Numbered from the stretch's first letter, positions 14,229-27,409 are shown. The stretch: 64,000 nucleotides of DNA from Megalobrama amblycephala (GCF_018812025.1 NC_063062.1:3579927-3643926), one strand, 5' to 3'. Translations and numbers: made by a program. The notes: generated from the sequence alone by a model not told the origin.

Positions 14229-16351
14229 GTCTGTATATTTATGGAGACATTTCTAGGGTCATTTTAATTCCCTTAACAGGTCATCACTGTCAACATGTGG
14301 GTAATACGGGATCGAGTTTGTCCTGATTCCTTTTCCAATACACTGTATACATAGAGTGCACTACATCTAACAAAGCAGTCCAATTATATTTTCCTCTTAC
14401 AAAAAGGAAAAAACAGTTGGGCAGTGAGAAGCGGTAATCAACCAATAAATTCCCTTGTTGTTCCGTATGAACGCATGACTAATTTTTACTCCGTCTTATT
14501 GCTCTCTCTTTCTCATGGTGTCAAACATGATCAATAACACCTTCCTCTTTCTTGCTCAATCACTTTTCAAGTAAAATCACACCAAAGAGCTGAAAAACAG
14601 CAAAACCATTCTCTTTGCTTAACCGTTCCATTAACATTCTCCACTTTGATGCCTGAAAAGCATTTTAATTATTTTCAAGTTTTCCCAAAAACTGTAGCTA
14701 TGCTTGAAATATCACATTTGTGGAAAGGATACTAAAACGGAGTGACTTTTTGGAATAGTACAAGCCAATTTAAATCTAATAGGGTTTCATCCAAACCTAC
14801 AGACTCCTGACTTCTGAAAAACATCACCATTAGTGTGATATTTCTTGTGGATAAGCCTGTGAAAGTCCATTTACCACCTTCTGTCTGTACTTGGCCACAC
14901 CATCCTCACTGTTCTGGCACGCAGGCTTTATCCTCATTTACCATGTAAGCAGATTCAGGCATTACAACAGACTAGCTGTGGATGTACAGTCTGTGAGACC
15001 TGCTAAATATAACCGCTGGAGAGAGTTTTGCAGGGTTTTCTGTCTACGTTTGGGTGTCCTAGAGCAGGAGGAGCTCAGAAAGAGGTTAGCAGTGCGTGTT
15101 ATCCAGATAGCAGGAGGCTGAGCCGAGAGTTAAGAGGCATAAAAGCTGTTCAAATGAATAAGTAGAGATGATCCGAGCGAGAGTGACAGGAAAATGACAA
15201 ATCTGATAATACTTCCTGTTTGGGTGTGATTAGCACATCCGTCAGCAATTCGTTTGCCATTAGAATCTATCAGAAAAAAGGCTGTACCTGTGCTATATTC
15301 ATTTAGACCTAGATGCACTAGGAGAGACTGACAGCAACTGTCACAAACATTTTCAGTTGTTGAGTTCTTTTACATGCACGTTCTTAACCCGTTTAATGCG
15401 TAATTAGTCAACAATGCGTGTGGTCACGTAAACGCGTTAACTAGTTTTCCTCTATCAGAGTAAGGTCATAAACGGCTTAAGAATAAACCAATCGACAGAG
15501 CTAGATTTTTACCCATTACCCCAATTTTGCCCGGCATGTAACCTGTGTTCTCTTTGCTTATTGAAGTGCGCATGTGTGATATGTGACAGAAAAGCGTCCT
15601 TATATGGCAGATGTAAGAACATCCAGCCACAGTGAGCGTTTATATCACAAACTTCAACTTTTTCTTGACCAAAGAAAATAAGTGTTATCCTCTGCATCCA
15701 AAGGACAAGTGGATAAGTTGTAGAAACATCAAATACGAGAGAAGAATGACTGCAAGATTCCCATTGCCATTTTGAAATACTCTGGGGTTTTTAATGCTTT
15801 ATTTAACAACTCACATAGCAAATAGAATAGTCTGTGAAATACATGGATGCATATGTTTTGAAGTCACCACAAGGTACAGTAATAAACAGTTTTTGTTTTT
15901 TGTTTTTTAATACACGGTTTACTTGCATTGCCAGTTTATTGATTTGCATGGGTTATTTCAATAAACTGATTTTTGGTAGTTATCAGTGTAGTGGTGTGCA
16001 TGTAAATGTGCTCATTAATGACACATTAACCATATTCTCAGAAAAATCCTGTCTGTTACTGAGGAAAACTTTGTGATGAATTGTCAATAAAAAGCTAATC
16101 TTAAAAAGTCTAGTTTTTACAAACATACATGAACTTTTAACTTTTTTTAAATTGCATTTTAGGCATTGCAGATATTTTATTTGAGAACATTTTTAATCAT
16201 ATTTAGAATAATCATATTTAGAAAAGAATCATCTCTTAATAACCCAGTGATAGTGCCAGATGCAAAACAATTAATTTAATGAGATTTTATGCTTCTCAAA
16301 TTGCTTGACAAAACTGAGACATATTGAGTTGATATCTGACCATAAAAAAAC
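14229..16351. other. Intergenic DNA, no feature supported
   Basis: Several frames of 60-80 codons occur on both strands, but none has a recognisable domain or splice context. A moderately GC-rich stretch lies at 14930-15130. Confidence 0.4.
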
Positions 16352-16358
16352 ATTATTC

Positions 16359-16502
16359 GGTATCACTTTACAATAAGGTTCATTTTCATTAACTAACGTT
16401 AACGAAGATTAGTAAATAACAAATGTTTTGCTCATGGTTAGGTCATGTTAGTTAACACATTAACTAATGTTTAACTAATGAACCTTATTGTAAAGTGTTA
16501 CC
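16359..16502. mobile_element. Short MITE with CACTTTACAATAAGGTTC termini
   Basis: The 144-bp element has near-perfect terminal inverted repeats (GGTATCACTTTACAATAAGG and its complement) and a flanking 7-bp duplication ATTATTC (16352-16358, 16503-16509). It is an internally shortened relative of 22477-22773. Confidence 0.85.
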
Positions 16503-16509
16503 ATTATTC

Positions 16510-17559
16510 TCTATCATAAAATTCCAGATGTACTTCCAGGTTTTTTAAAAATATTTTAATATAATTTAGGGAAAGAGAAAACATGACATGTGACTCCAGA
16601 GAAAAAAAAAATAAAAGGCTGCACTTCAGGAAAAAAAAAAATTCTTTTAAACCCTTAGCAAATACACTCCAAGAGTGGGTGTTTTGGGTGTTTGCAAAGG
16701 AAAATGCATCAGCTCATCCATCTGGACTTCAGATTGGGTGAATCATGATGCATATGACATACTGGACTTTTTTTCTTTGAACAAATTGAATAATCTCTAG
16801 TATATAATCAGGCAGATGTAGTTGTATGAGTTTGACACTGACATCACGTACAGTAAATCTGATCCTTTTTTTTATTCCATCCATTGTTACCACTTAAAAA
16901 AAAATCCATTACCAGTGGTATGCAACAAATATTGTTTCTCTTTCGTGCTATTACAGGTAATTTTCTTTTCACCCGGCAGAAAGGAGATTCACTGAGAAAC
17001 AGATTGAGAAAATGGTAATGACCTTGAAGTGAAATGCACCAGGGTTGGTGTTCAGGTTACAGGCTAAGACAATGAAGAAGGGAGGGCATGATAGAGGATG
17101 GAAAAAGCAAAGGGAGTCACTGCAGCTATTGATGTGTAGGTCTTTGGCACCAATGAGCCCCAGTAATGTAGATGAAGAGTCTATATAGAGCACCTCCATC
17201 TTCCGCCTGTGGAGGAGGGATCATTGGGTAATGGCTTGTTAGAGTGTAGTGCAATGTGAAGCCTATATAGATAAAGACACAGATGATAGCATAGCCCCAT
17301 TTCTGCAGGGATGTGTTATCTAATAATATTATTAAAATTCTTTCGCTGAAAGCAAATCTTCAAGAGAAAAAAAAATCATTTGAGATATATCATGATTTTA
17401 TTTTTCAGTGAGAAATAACAGATTAGAAAAAACTAAAAATCTATCCTCACTTTAATTTAATCTGCATTGAAGGATATTCTATGGATTATTTAGGATTAAT
17501 ATCAAATAATATCTGCAGATGGTAAGGAAAAAGAAATGTTCAGCCACTATATATATATA
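16510..17559. other. Intergenic DNA, no feature supported
   Basis: There are A-rich runs at 16605 and 16632 and short frames without support. A small TA run (17549-17561) abuts the Tc1 fragment. Confidence 0.4.
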
Positions 17560-17561
17560 TA

Positions 17562-17830
17562 CAGGTGCATCTCAATAAGTTAGAATTGTTGTGGAAAAAC
17601 TCAAATTGTGGAACTTGTGTATTAAATAAATTCAATGCACACAGACTTAATTCTTTTTTTTTTGGTCTTTTAATTGTGATGATTTTGGCTCACATTTAGT
17701 GAAGCATTTTTAGTGAATTGTTGGCCTTCTGGAAAGTATGTTCATTTACTGTATACGTACTCAATACTTGGTAGGGGCTCCTTTGCATGAATTATAACAT
17801 CAATACGGCGTGGCATGGAGGCAACCAGCC
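17562..17830. mobile_element. Tc1/mariner-like element, one end only
   Basis: After a TA dinucleotide the sequence CAGGTGCATCTCAATAAG starts a terminus that I recognise as a common fish Tc1-like family, including the conserved phrases TCAATGCACACAGACTTAA and ACGGCGTGGCATGGAGGC. The latter is in the region that, in intact copies, encodes the C-terminal end of the transposase on the opposite strand. Homology stops at about 17830, so the rest of the element and the other terminus are missing. Confidence 0.75.
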
Positions 17831-18338
17831 AAATTATCTTGAAAATAATAATTTTTTAGATTTTTAATCAAATAAATGCATGCCTTGCTGAGCATAAGAC
17901 ACTTCTTTCAACTTTTGAAGGGTAATATATTTATACCTTCGGGCAAATTAAGTGTTATTTTGTGTTTTTGCACAAGATAAACATAGGGAGACATAAGTTA
18001 GTGTTTAATGTTGTGTTATGTTGGGATTTACAGGGGGTTCTGTTATGGTAGTTTTGTAGGGTTACCATTGTGGTGAAGAGTAGAGCCTGAGGTTAGGTTG
18101 AGGATGGGCTGCAAAACTTTTAAGACCACATAATACTGTATGTTGTTTGATTATATACATGCAAGTATATAATGACAGTCTCTTTAATTGTTATAGAATG
18201 TGTTATTTGCTATATAACATTTAACCAAGATCTGAATGTGATGTTTATGTAAATTAACTGTATGTAATTAACATTATGATGAGTGTGGGGAGGCTGAGGT
18301 CTGTGGGAGTGAAGGGAGGCCGGTGACACGATTGTTAA

Positions 18339-19303
18339 AGGTGCCCAAGAATGCTTTTTCACAAGATGTAATATAAGTCTAAGGTGTCCCCTGAATGTGT
18401 CTGTGAAGTTTCAGCTCAAAATACCCCATAGATTTTTTTAAATTAATTTTTTTAACTGCCTATTTTGGGGCATCATTAACTATGCACTGATTTTTTCGGC
18501 GCGCCGACCCTTTAATTCGCGTGCTCCCTGCCACACGAGCTCTCGATTATATTACATAACATTTACAAAGTTCACACAGCTAATATAACCCTCAAATGGA
18601 TCTTTACAAGATGTTCGTCATGCACGCTGTATGTATGCTTCAAATTATGTGAGTAAAGTATTTATTTTGATGTTTATATTTGATTCTCTATGAGTTTGAG
18701 GCTATATGCTCCGTGGCTAACGGCTAATGCTACACTGTTGGAGAGATTTATAAAGAATGAAGTTGTGTTTATGAATTATACAGACTGCAAGTGTTTAAAA
18801 ATGAAAATAGAGACGACTCTTGTCTCCGTGAATTCAGTAAGAAACGATGGTAACTTTAACTACATTTAACAGTACATTAGCAACATGCTAACAAAACATT
18901 TAGAAAGATAATTTACAAATATCACTTAAAATATCATGCTATCATGGATCATGTCAGTTATTATTGCTCCATCTGCCATTTTCGCTGTTGTTCTTGCTTA
19001 CCTAGTCTGTTGATTCACCTGTGCAGATCCAAACGTTACTGGCTGCCCTTGTCTAATGCCTTTCATAATGTTGGGAACATGGGCTGGCATATGCAAATAT
19101 TGGGGCGTACACCCCGACTGTTACGTAACAGTTGGTGTTATGTTGAGATCCGCATGTTTTCCGGAAGTCTTTTAAACAAATGAGATTTACATAAGAAAGA
19201 GAAAGCAATGGAGTTTGAAACTCAATGTATGTCTTTTCCATGTACTGAACTCTTGTTATTGAACTATGCCAAGGTAAATTCAAATTTTGAATCTAGGGCA
19301 CCT
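18339..19303 (+). mobile_element. TTAA-flanked MITE family A, copy 1
   Basis: The 965-bp element lies between TTAA (18335-18338) and TTAA (19304-19307). It begins AGGTGCCC and ends GGGCACCT. It shares nearly its whole length with 28030-28991 and with the inverted copy 35509-36480. An internal 22-bp palindrome with a GTTACGTAAC core (19114-19135) has one mismatch here. Its short open frames are shared by chance with the other copies. TTAA targets suggest piggyBac- or Kolobok-type mobilisation. Confidence 0.85.
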
Positions 19304-19307
19304 TTAA

Positions 19308-20435
19308 TGAGAGACACTTGTCACAAAAATTTTAAGTTATACTAACTTTAAAAAAATGAGTTAGTTTACTTAAATGTTTTGAGGTAATACGTTTCCTGAA
19401 ATGTTTTGGGTATTCTGAACTTAAAACAGTGTTTTTAGAGACCTGAAATTGTAATACTATTCCTTTTGCATCTGCCTACTGTATATTTTCCAACATACAG
19501 TTTGTCTTTATCTCTAGAAATCTGCGGTTTAACCTCTAATTTAGAGTTCTTGGTTAATAACCAGATAACCTATGAGGTTAAATAAGATTTAAACTGACCG
19601 TGTCATAGGGTGGCACGCAACAAGAATCTTCAACCACAATATGAGCGACCACAGAGCCTGATCCATTTATGCCCCCTATACTAGTTCATAAAACAGTCAC
19701 CCTAAGCCCTGAAACGCTGTCTGGGGCTGCGTATACGGCATGACAAATAGCTTACCCTGCTTTTAGCTCAGTTCAATAAGGCCCAAATTGCCACTTACAC
19801 GATTTTGCTGAGAGTATGGCAGATGTGGTTGAGACAGACTGTGCAGCCTTGTGTCGAAGCAATTTGGGTCTCACATTTCAAGCAGGTAAATGCAGCGATG
19901 GAGCTAATTTTATAGACAGCTGTGAATAAAATAGAGTTTTCAGTAGATGCCTTTATTAAATCGGGGTGATCACTGTCTGTCTCGCTGTCAGTAGATGCCA
20001 GTGGTTAGGAAGAAATATCTGAAAATATCCTCGGCTGTCTCCATTTCTCATGAACCATGAACGGCATTTAACTGATAGCAGACAGATCTTTTTGGAGGTT
20101 TATATTTCAAGATACTGTCCATCATCACAATGGCTGAGATGCTTAATTCGAACGAGAGAGCTGTGTGCCGAAGCAAACCTCGTTGGGTTAATTTACAAGC
20201 TCACAGCAGCAATATTTCTTAATGCTAGGTCAATTGGCATGAAGACCTGGATGCTGACCGTGCCTCTGTAAGTGCCTTGTCTCTTTAGGAGATTAAAAGA
20301 GCATTCACTAACAGAAATAATCTGTACATCCCCCATACATTCGTAAGCAAACCCTGAGAATATTACTTATCTTATATAACATGATGTAGTGATTGGAAGA
20401 ACCCCTTCTGTTTTATGTATGTTGTCAGTTGACCA
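19308..20435. other. Intergenic DNA, no feature supported
   Basis: I see no coding sequence or clear repeat. The stretch is bounded by two TTAA-flanked elements. Confidence 0.4.
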
Positions 20436-20439
20436 TTAA

Positions 20440-21107
20440 AGGTCCTGTTTTTCGTGGTTTTTTGAAGCTTTGATTGTGTTTATAGTGTGCAATATAACAT
20501 GTGTTCATGTTTCGCGTGTAAAAAAACACAGTATTTTTCACATAATTTACTTACCGCTGTTTCCACTGTCATAAAAACGGGCTGATGACTTCCTTGTTCT
20601 ATGAAGTTCCTCCTTCAGAAATACGTAACGAGTTCTGATTGTGCCAGCGGTTCCTGTGTTGTTATTCGACAGCAGTTTAGCGCTCCTTGCCCGGAAAGGT
20701 CACGCCTCTTACCATAACGTAGAGATGCACGCGCTCAGTGTTATTGTAAACATGTCTTTAATTTTACCATATCAATCTGAGCCGGAATCAGACCCGGTGA
20801 TTGGACTGCGGGATGAAAATAACAGCGTTTCGACGACATGGCGACAAACACACTCTACAAACGCAACTCTTGTGTATTCCTGTGGGCGGAGGTTAGTCAA
20901 AAAACTGTTTTAGTGACGTCATTAAAGAAGGAAGTAGAGGGATGTAGTCCAAACTGGCCGTTCGATGTAGGCGACTTCTGTTAAATAAAATATCTCGCTT
21001 GGCATTGAACTTTGAGCTTTAAAATTTTACAGATTTTATTTATACTCTAACAACAACATTACACACTAACTAAAGTTTGAAACATGGGATCGCGAAGAAC
21101 GGGACCT
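20440..21107. mobile_element. TTAA-flanked MITE family B
   Basis: The 668-bp element has short inverted ends (AGGTCC... and ...GGACCT) inside TTAA sites at 20436-20439 and 21108-21111. It contains a CG-rich centre and a 90-codon open frame (20641-20913) with no recognised domain. Confidence 0.75.
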
Positions 21108-21111
21108 TTAA

Positions 21112-22470
21112 TGTTGATTAACATTAATGACAGACATCACAGCAACTGGTTTATTAGGCTGCTGTCACTTTAAGACCTGCCGCTGCCGAACATGGCGCAT
21201 CTCATTTTCTCACAACTCTTTAAGTTCATTTAAGACATTTTTGGCATCATTCTGTTATTGTTTGGTCAAGCGCGAAAGAGAACTTGATACTGCCACGCGT
21301 CTTTCTGTGCACGAGTTGTGTGTGTCACACAGACAAGACATTCACAGACAGCGCATTCTCGTTTGTCTTGTGGTGCTTGAATGGTTTAAAAGCATTTGCG
21401 TGAATGATCATTTAATGTAACGCTAGCCAAATTATGACAAAACAAACAGATGCTGCATTAACTGCATTAAATATTTTTAATATTACGCAAGTATATTGCA
21501 CTGTTAGTATTTTGACCATGCTAACATAGCTTTTAAAAACTCTTTAAATAAAAGTGATTTTCGCATGTTGCTGTAAGCCATTCAAAAATCCCAATATGAA
21601 AGAGAAAGATCTAAACAAACCAAAAGATATCTTTAAGCAACCCTGGGCACCTTGAACAGTCAATATTCTGATTCATTTTTGCTTTTCACATGGCTGCTTG
21701 ATTTTTGTGTGTGAAATGCACCTGCAGGCTGCTGTTACAGCTCCATCTGTGACCAAAACTCATTTCTCTGTTTGTCTTCGCGCTCTGTATATTTTACAGC
21801 CGGTGATTTGCGATTGGTGTTTGGTCGGGTGTTTGCATATGTTATTGATTTTTTACCTAAGCGCTCAAGGTGCAGAAAGGAATAAATAATCGGTGCAAAA
21901 TTATTGCCTCCGTGGCAAGTTCAGCTTTGTTTGCGGAAGCTCCCTGGTGTGCTTTTTTAATCACACTGTGTTAATTGTAGCCTGAATTCACCGAAGCCAA
22001 CAATACTGCTGTAGGATTACAGGATCTTTGAGGCCTGTTTCATTCGTTCATGAAAAAGTAAACATGAATTCACATTCAGTGAAAATCTGTCAGGCCCTCA
22101 CCGCCGCCCCCACACACCCATGAATCCATGTCAATGCAGATAAAATGTAAGATGCTGCCTCTGCATCCACAGCTGAGCTGTGTCTGTATCTCCTCAATGT
22201 TCTCTTGAGTCTAACAAGACTCTGCAGAAAAATGTCAGTTGACCTTCCGCACTTGCAAGTGTATTTCTGTCTGGCGAGGTGAAGTGAGATGAACTATTGC
22301 CATCCAGCTTTGCTACTGGTGTATTAGTGAATGTAAAAATCAAAGTATATCATTATAATACATTAATCATTAAAATGTTTATTGTAATTTAATGTTTTTA
22401 ATGTTGGGATACAGACATCGTTTTGTCTCTATTTGTTTTAAGGAAAAAGAAAATTACATTAAATAAGATA
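21112..22470. other. Intergenic DNA, no feature supported
   Basis: A GC-richer stretch at 21130-21420 carries a 97-codon forward frame without recognisable domains. Nothing else is supported. Confidence 0.35.
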
Positions 22471-22476
22471 AAACAG

Positions 22477-22773
22477 GGTAACACTCTACAATAAGGTTCA
22501 TTAGTTAACTACATTAGTTAACATGAACTAATAATGAACAGCATTTATTAATCTTTGTTAATGTTAATTTCAACATTTACCAATACATTATTAAAATCTT
22601 GTTAACATTAGTTAATGTACTAACATGAACAAACAATAAACAACTGTATTTTCATCAACTAACATTATCGAAGATTAGTAAATACAGTAACAAATGTATT
22701 GCTCATGGTTAGTTCATGTTAGTTAATACATTAACTAATGTTTAAATAAGGAACCTTATTGTAAAGTGTTACC
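22477..22773. mobile_element. MITE with GGTAACACT termini (full-length form)
   Basis: The 297-bp element has terminal inverted repeats GGTAACACTCTACAATAAGG and the complement ending AGTGTTACC. It is flanked by imperfect 8-bp repeats (TAAAACAG at left, AAAAACAG at right). The interior is a set of GTTAAC/TTAGTT-rich short inverted repeats. It is the same family as 16359-16502. Confidence 0.85.
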
Positions 22774-23487
22774 AAAAACAGATATTAGAAAAATAAATAT
22801 AAAATATTTATGCTGTCAATAAATGCAAAAATGTGAAATACCAACAAATTAAAAATAATAATAAACTTTTTGATAATATAATTTGTAATTAAATATGTAT
22901 TATTATAACATTTATATAGCCTATTGTATTATTATAAAATGTTTGTAATTGCACATAAAACAAGATTCAAAAATAATGTAATAATTTGATAATGTAATAA
23001 ATGTAAAATAAACAAAAACAAATTCTATGCTTACTATAATAATAATAATAAAAAACTTTTTTGATAATATAATTTGTCATTAAATATTTATTATTATTAT
23101 TATAACATGTATTTATTATTTATTATTATTAAAAATGTACATTTATATATTAATAAATTAGACAAGATTTTTTTTTTTTTATAGAAGCACTTTTGGACCT
23201 CATTGAAAGAAGAAAGTTGACTGTTGAAAGAAATGCTCAGATTTTGAGTATGTGTTAAATCTGTCTGTGTGTTACATGCAGACTAGGCAAGATGTGTGCA
23301 AGAGTCCCTGGGAGGATGTTAAAAAAAATCATGCTGTAGGCAGCCTTGTCTGAGCTGATAATAAGAATCTGATTGAAACAGCAAAAACGTTCCAAAAAAT
23401 GTCATCTAAAGGTAAAGTGCGTGAAGTTTTCAATGATAAAAGAGAAAAACTACAAGTACACTGTTCGTGGTTTCATATTTGGCTCTT
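22774..23487. other. AT-rich low-complexity DNA
   Basis: A strongly AT-rich stretch with AAT/TTAT runs (22840-23150) is followed by ordinary sequence. No gene is seen. Confidence 0.5.
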
Positions 23488-23491
23488 TTAA

Positions 23492-23940
23492 AGGGTTAGT
23501 TTACCCAAAAATGAAAATAATGTCATTTATTACTCACCCTCATGTCGTTCCACACCCGTAAGACCTTCGTTCATCTTCAGAACACAAATTAAGATATTTT
23601 TGTTGAAATCCGATGTCTCAGTGAGGCCTGCATAGCCAGCAATGACATTTCCTCTCTCAAGATCCATTAATGTACTAAAAACATATTTAAATCAGTTCAT
23701 GTGAGTACAGTGGTTCAATATTAATATTGTAAAGCGACAAGAATATTTTTGGAGCACCAAAAAAACAAAATAACGACTTATTTAGTGATGGCCGATTTCA
23801 AAACACTGCTTCAGGATGCTTCGGAGCGTTATGATTCTTCTGTGTCGAATCATGATTCGGATCACGTGTCAAACCGCCAAACTGCTGAAATCACGTGATT
23901 TCGTGATCACTGATTCGACACACTAATTCATAACGCTCCG
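23492..23940. mobile_element. TTAA fold-back family C, truncated copy
   Basis: After TTAA (23488-23491) the terminus AGGGTTAGTTTACCC starts a copy nearly collinear with the complete element at 54158-54716, including the TCACCCTCATGTCGTTCC phrase and the GATTCGG/TCACGTGATT centre. The right arm is missing where hAT-like sequence begins. Confidence 0.75.
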
Positions 23941-24120
23941 TTATGAATTTTGCTTTTTACTTTCACGATCACGCGTACTCCGAGTATAGGGAGCGGCAGT
24001 GCTGCCACACATTTTAAAAGATATTTGTCAATGACACTCAGGATCTTTTGCGAACCAAGTCCTCAGCCATCGTCTTGTCAGTCATCTCTCCTCACATGAC
24101 AAGTAAAATCGGAAATAAGT
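23941..24120. mobile_element. hAT-like fragment
   Basis: The stretch with ACTTTCACGATCACGCG and CATCGTCTTGTCAGTCA is shared with the element at 37503-38172 and the remnant at 51340-51840. No terminus is visible, so this is an internal fragment. Confidence 0.55.
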
Positions 24121-25880
24121 TTGGATTTGAAATGTATTTGGATACAGGAATAAGGGATAGCTTTCTACAGGTATTATAGACCTCGTTGAGCTAACCATAC
24201 TAACCTTGACCTCCTGGTCTGAACTTGTTTCATTATTAATATTTTTATATTTCCGTTAGGAGAATTACACCATTTTTGTTGGAATGATCTTTGCCATCCA
24301 AAGGCTAGCATTTTTAGCAGACAAACAGCATGGACCTGATGTGAAATCTGAATGAAGAAAATCAGTCGGTGGATGAGAGTACGTCTGTAAAATAAACATG
24401 TGGGAGAATACACATGAATACATGATCACAGAAAGAGAGAGAAAGATCGCCTTTAGCAGAGTAATACAACCTAGTTAACAAGACTGAAACACTTAATCTG
24501 AGGGACTCTGTAACATCTCTCAGGAGAGAGAACTGCTTTCATTTTAGACTTCAGAACATGAAGTGCCCTGACGGATGGGTGCCTTGTAAAGATCAGAGCC
24601 ATACTTTCTTAGGTTGGGAGAGTATAATGCACAACGCAGCGACTCGCACAATGTACTGGTGCTCGTTTCAAACATATACAATTATGGAAGTGCCCAATGG
24701 CACAAAACCGAAACCTTCTCGGCTGTCAGAAAGCGCCTCTCTGCAGACTGCAGAAGTGGAACATCACAGAGGCGAGAAGAAAAGAACAAAGTGACAGGGA
24801 CGGTCTTATTTCCCAGGGTTCTTCAGGGAGAAGATGCAGGCAATCTCATTTAGTGTTAAACATGAGACGAGACGTGCCTCCTCCTCTCTCACTCGCTTTC
24901 ACTCTGGCTTTATCTCTCTCGCACACGCAAACTTGTTGGTGTCTGATCATGTGGGCTTTGCTTGAGATGTAGAGAGCTGCCACTCATCCAATGGCTACGG
25001 AGTGGAAAAAAAACCTCAACGGTAATTTCAGCAAAAAGCTTGGCAGCGCAGAGGAGGACTGTGGCTGAATGCGATTGGCCCCCAGATGCCTCTTTTGGAA
25101 GATGGCAGGATAGACAGCTTGAAAAATGCATTGAAATTCTGAGAGAGCGAGAAGGAATGAGTGGAGTTGGAGAGAAACTGAATTTCCACAGGTGCGATTT
25201 TGGACTTGGATCAATTTCGAAGCCTTCGGGTGCATATTTTAAGCCAAAGTTAGTGTTATGAATTGGCCAAACGAATGATTTGTTCCTTTGTTTTTTGTGG
25301 ACGTGCAGTCTGGAAATCAGTATGTAGAGCTCCCAATCCATCTCACAAGACAAATGCAAAAATATACATACATTACTGCTCCAGTTCGGACACACAAGAG
25401 ACCCAGTGGAACGCTTCTCATTTCCAGCATATTATTAAGGCCATAATCAACTGGGTATCACGGCCCTCCCCTTGTCCCCCTGTGGTTGTAATTACACTGA
25501 CATGCAGACAGTGGCAGGCAAAGTGATTTTCGCTCCCTGCAGAATGAACACCACCTCTTTAACCATCCAGTCAGGTCGCTCAGGGAGCCACACGCAATTT
25601 CCATCCTCATTCAATTCAATTGCTGGAGCATGCAAATGGGATTTCTCATTGTTTGCTTGACTGCTCCAATAGTAGCTCTTATTTGCAGGATGTCACCTTA
25701 TAACCACAATGCGTAAAATGTAAATACATGAGGTCATGTCATGTTGCCTGAAGAGGTCATATTTTCACTATTATACATGACTGGAATATGTGTTTCATGG
25801 TACTGTATATGAAATCATTATGTTCTTCTATCTTGGTATAATATCTCGACATTAACTAGCGATTCTCTCTACCGATTTGA
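24121..25880. other. Mixed DNA with a GC-richer block, no gene proven
   Basis: At 24880-25260 the sequence is GC-richer than its surroundings, has CCAAT (24988) and ATTGG (25074) motifs and a CACAG|gtgcga donor-like site at about 25192. This combination could mark a promoter and first exon. Overlapping frames of 80-161 codons occur on both strands, but none shows a known domain. I leave it unassigned. Confidence 0.3.
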
Positions 25881-25897
25881 CGGTATACTGAAAATGT

Positions 25898-26244
25898 TTA
25901 CCAAATATTTTTGTCATGCAGCCCCATACGCAACAAACTGTGATGCACTGTGTATTCTGACACCTTTCTATCAGAACCAGCATAAACTTCTTGAGCAATT
26001 TGAGCTACAGTAGCTCGTCTGTTGGATCGGACCACACGGGCCAGCCTTCGCTCCCCATGTGCATCAATTTGCCTTGGCCGCCCATGACCACTGTTCCTTC
26101 CTTGGAGCACTTTTGATAGATACTGACCACTGCAGACCGGGAACACCCCACAAGAGCTGCAGTTTTGGTGATGCTCTGACCCAGTCGTCTATCCATCACA
26201 ATTTCACCCTTGTCAAACTCACTCAAATCCTTATGCTTGCCCAT
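25898..26244 (-). pseudogene. Tc1-like transposase, N-terminal part, frameshifted
   Basis: On the minus strand the frame starts [16 protein letters not shown] at 26244 and encodes a paired-type helix-turn-helix ([18 protein letters not shown]). At about 26100 the reading passes into a second frame with [27 protein letters not shown] and TVHHSLLRMGL, the second DNA-binding subdomain of Tc1 transposases. One frameshift and the absence of the DDE catalytic domain (homology ends near 25898) make it a dead fragment. It lies just left of a 78-bp palindrome that may be its terminal region. Confidence 0.85.
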
Positions 26245-26290
26245 TTTTCTTTGAGGACAAAATGTTCACTGGCTGCCTATTATAAGTTTT

Positions 26291-26368
26291 TTTATATAGT
26301 ACCAGGTTAATGTATTTAAGTGTTATATATATATAACACTTAAATACATTAACCTGGTACTATATAAA
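26291..26368. repeat. 78-bp perfect palindrome
   Basis: Two 39-bp arms are exactly complementary with no spacer, centred between 26329 and 26330 on an alternating TA core. It lies 46 bp upstream of the Tc1-like transposase start, where that element's terminal inverted repeat would be. A head-to-head joining of two identical ends is a likely origin. Confidence 0.95.
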
Positions 26369-27405
26369 TGAATATACTTGACAATATTCAGCTACTTAAC
26401 ATTATAGGGTGTCAAGTTGGTCCACAAGAGACAACTTTCATTCCATTTGTGGAATATCTAGAGCATGTTCAGTGGGAGAGAGGTGAGTGTAGGTGTTCAT
26501 GGGTAGGTGGAATAACCACCCTTATCTATTTTTGTTTGTTTGTACGTGCAAATCCAGGCTATTTTAAAAGTTTACATAAAGTATGAAGTACTTCATGAGT
26601 AAGGGGAGCAGCAAACCCAATTCTTTTTCATGCATTAGCATATATATTTTGTGCCCTAACTGTGTTAAGGTATTTTTACAGCATCATTTGCTACCAGTCT
26701 CTACTCAGTTGCCTCTCATTAAAAATTGAATCTAAGCAGGGCACTGTTTTGGGTACTTCTGAGATTTGGCATGGAATCTATGCCAGCTCTAACCACCATA
26801 AACCAGCCTGGACCAACACAGAATTCATGCTGGTTTATGCTGGATTTTTCAGCAGGTGCATTCAGTATTCAGGCAGTGTAGAGCCCGAGGCGGAACACAA
26901 GGAGAGAGACAACAGAGGGTAAACAGAGCTGCTGTAAGCAACTTCAGCCAGGGCAGAAAATGAACCCGTGCTCCCCTTTTCCTGGGATTAATTGAATTCT
27001 TGCTGCCATTAGTGTGACTGGGAGAGCTGAGTGACAGCTAGGAAAGCGCTGGAGAGTTCTGGACTCTTCCTGTCTGTTGCACAGACTGCAACGATATCTC
27101 TCTTTGATGTGCACTTCTTAGTGAGGAAGTGCTGTAGTCGATTTTGAAGGATGTTACTTTAAATAGTGCCTTAAAAGCTGCTAGACACTATTACCCTTCC
27201 AAAAATAGAAAACCGCAAGATAGAATGTATAGGAACGAAAAATCACACCTGAGATTGTCTGAATTGTTTCTTCTAGACAGCGTTGGAGATCAAATTGAGA
27301 TGTTTCTCCTGAGAAAAGACACCAGTAATCTCATATGCTCCTTTTCAGAGTTATTATCGTTAACTAAAACCAAACCACACAAAATGTAAATACCTGAAAT
27401 AAACA
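26369..27405. other. Intergenic DNA, one small repeat fragment
   Basis: A piece at about 26790-26860 with CATAAACCAGCCTGG and CTGGTTTATGCTGG is a self-complementary fragment of a common cyprinid repeat. The rest shows no gene. Confidence 0.4.
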
Positions 27406-27409
27406 TTAC

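Noticed and set aside
24910..25395. A 161-codon minus-strand frame
   Set aside because: No recognisable domain, no splice context, and open frames on the opposite strand over the same block; moderate GC alone explains it.
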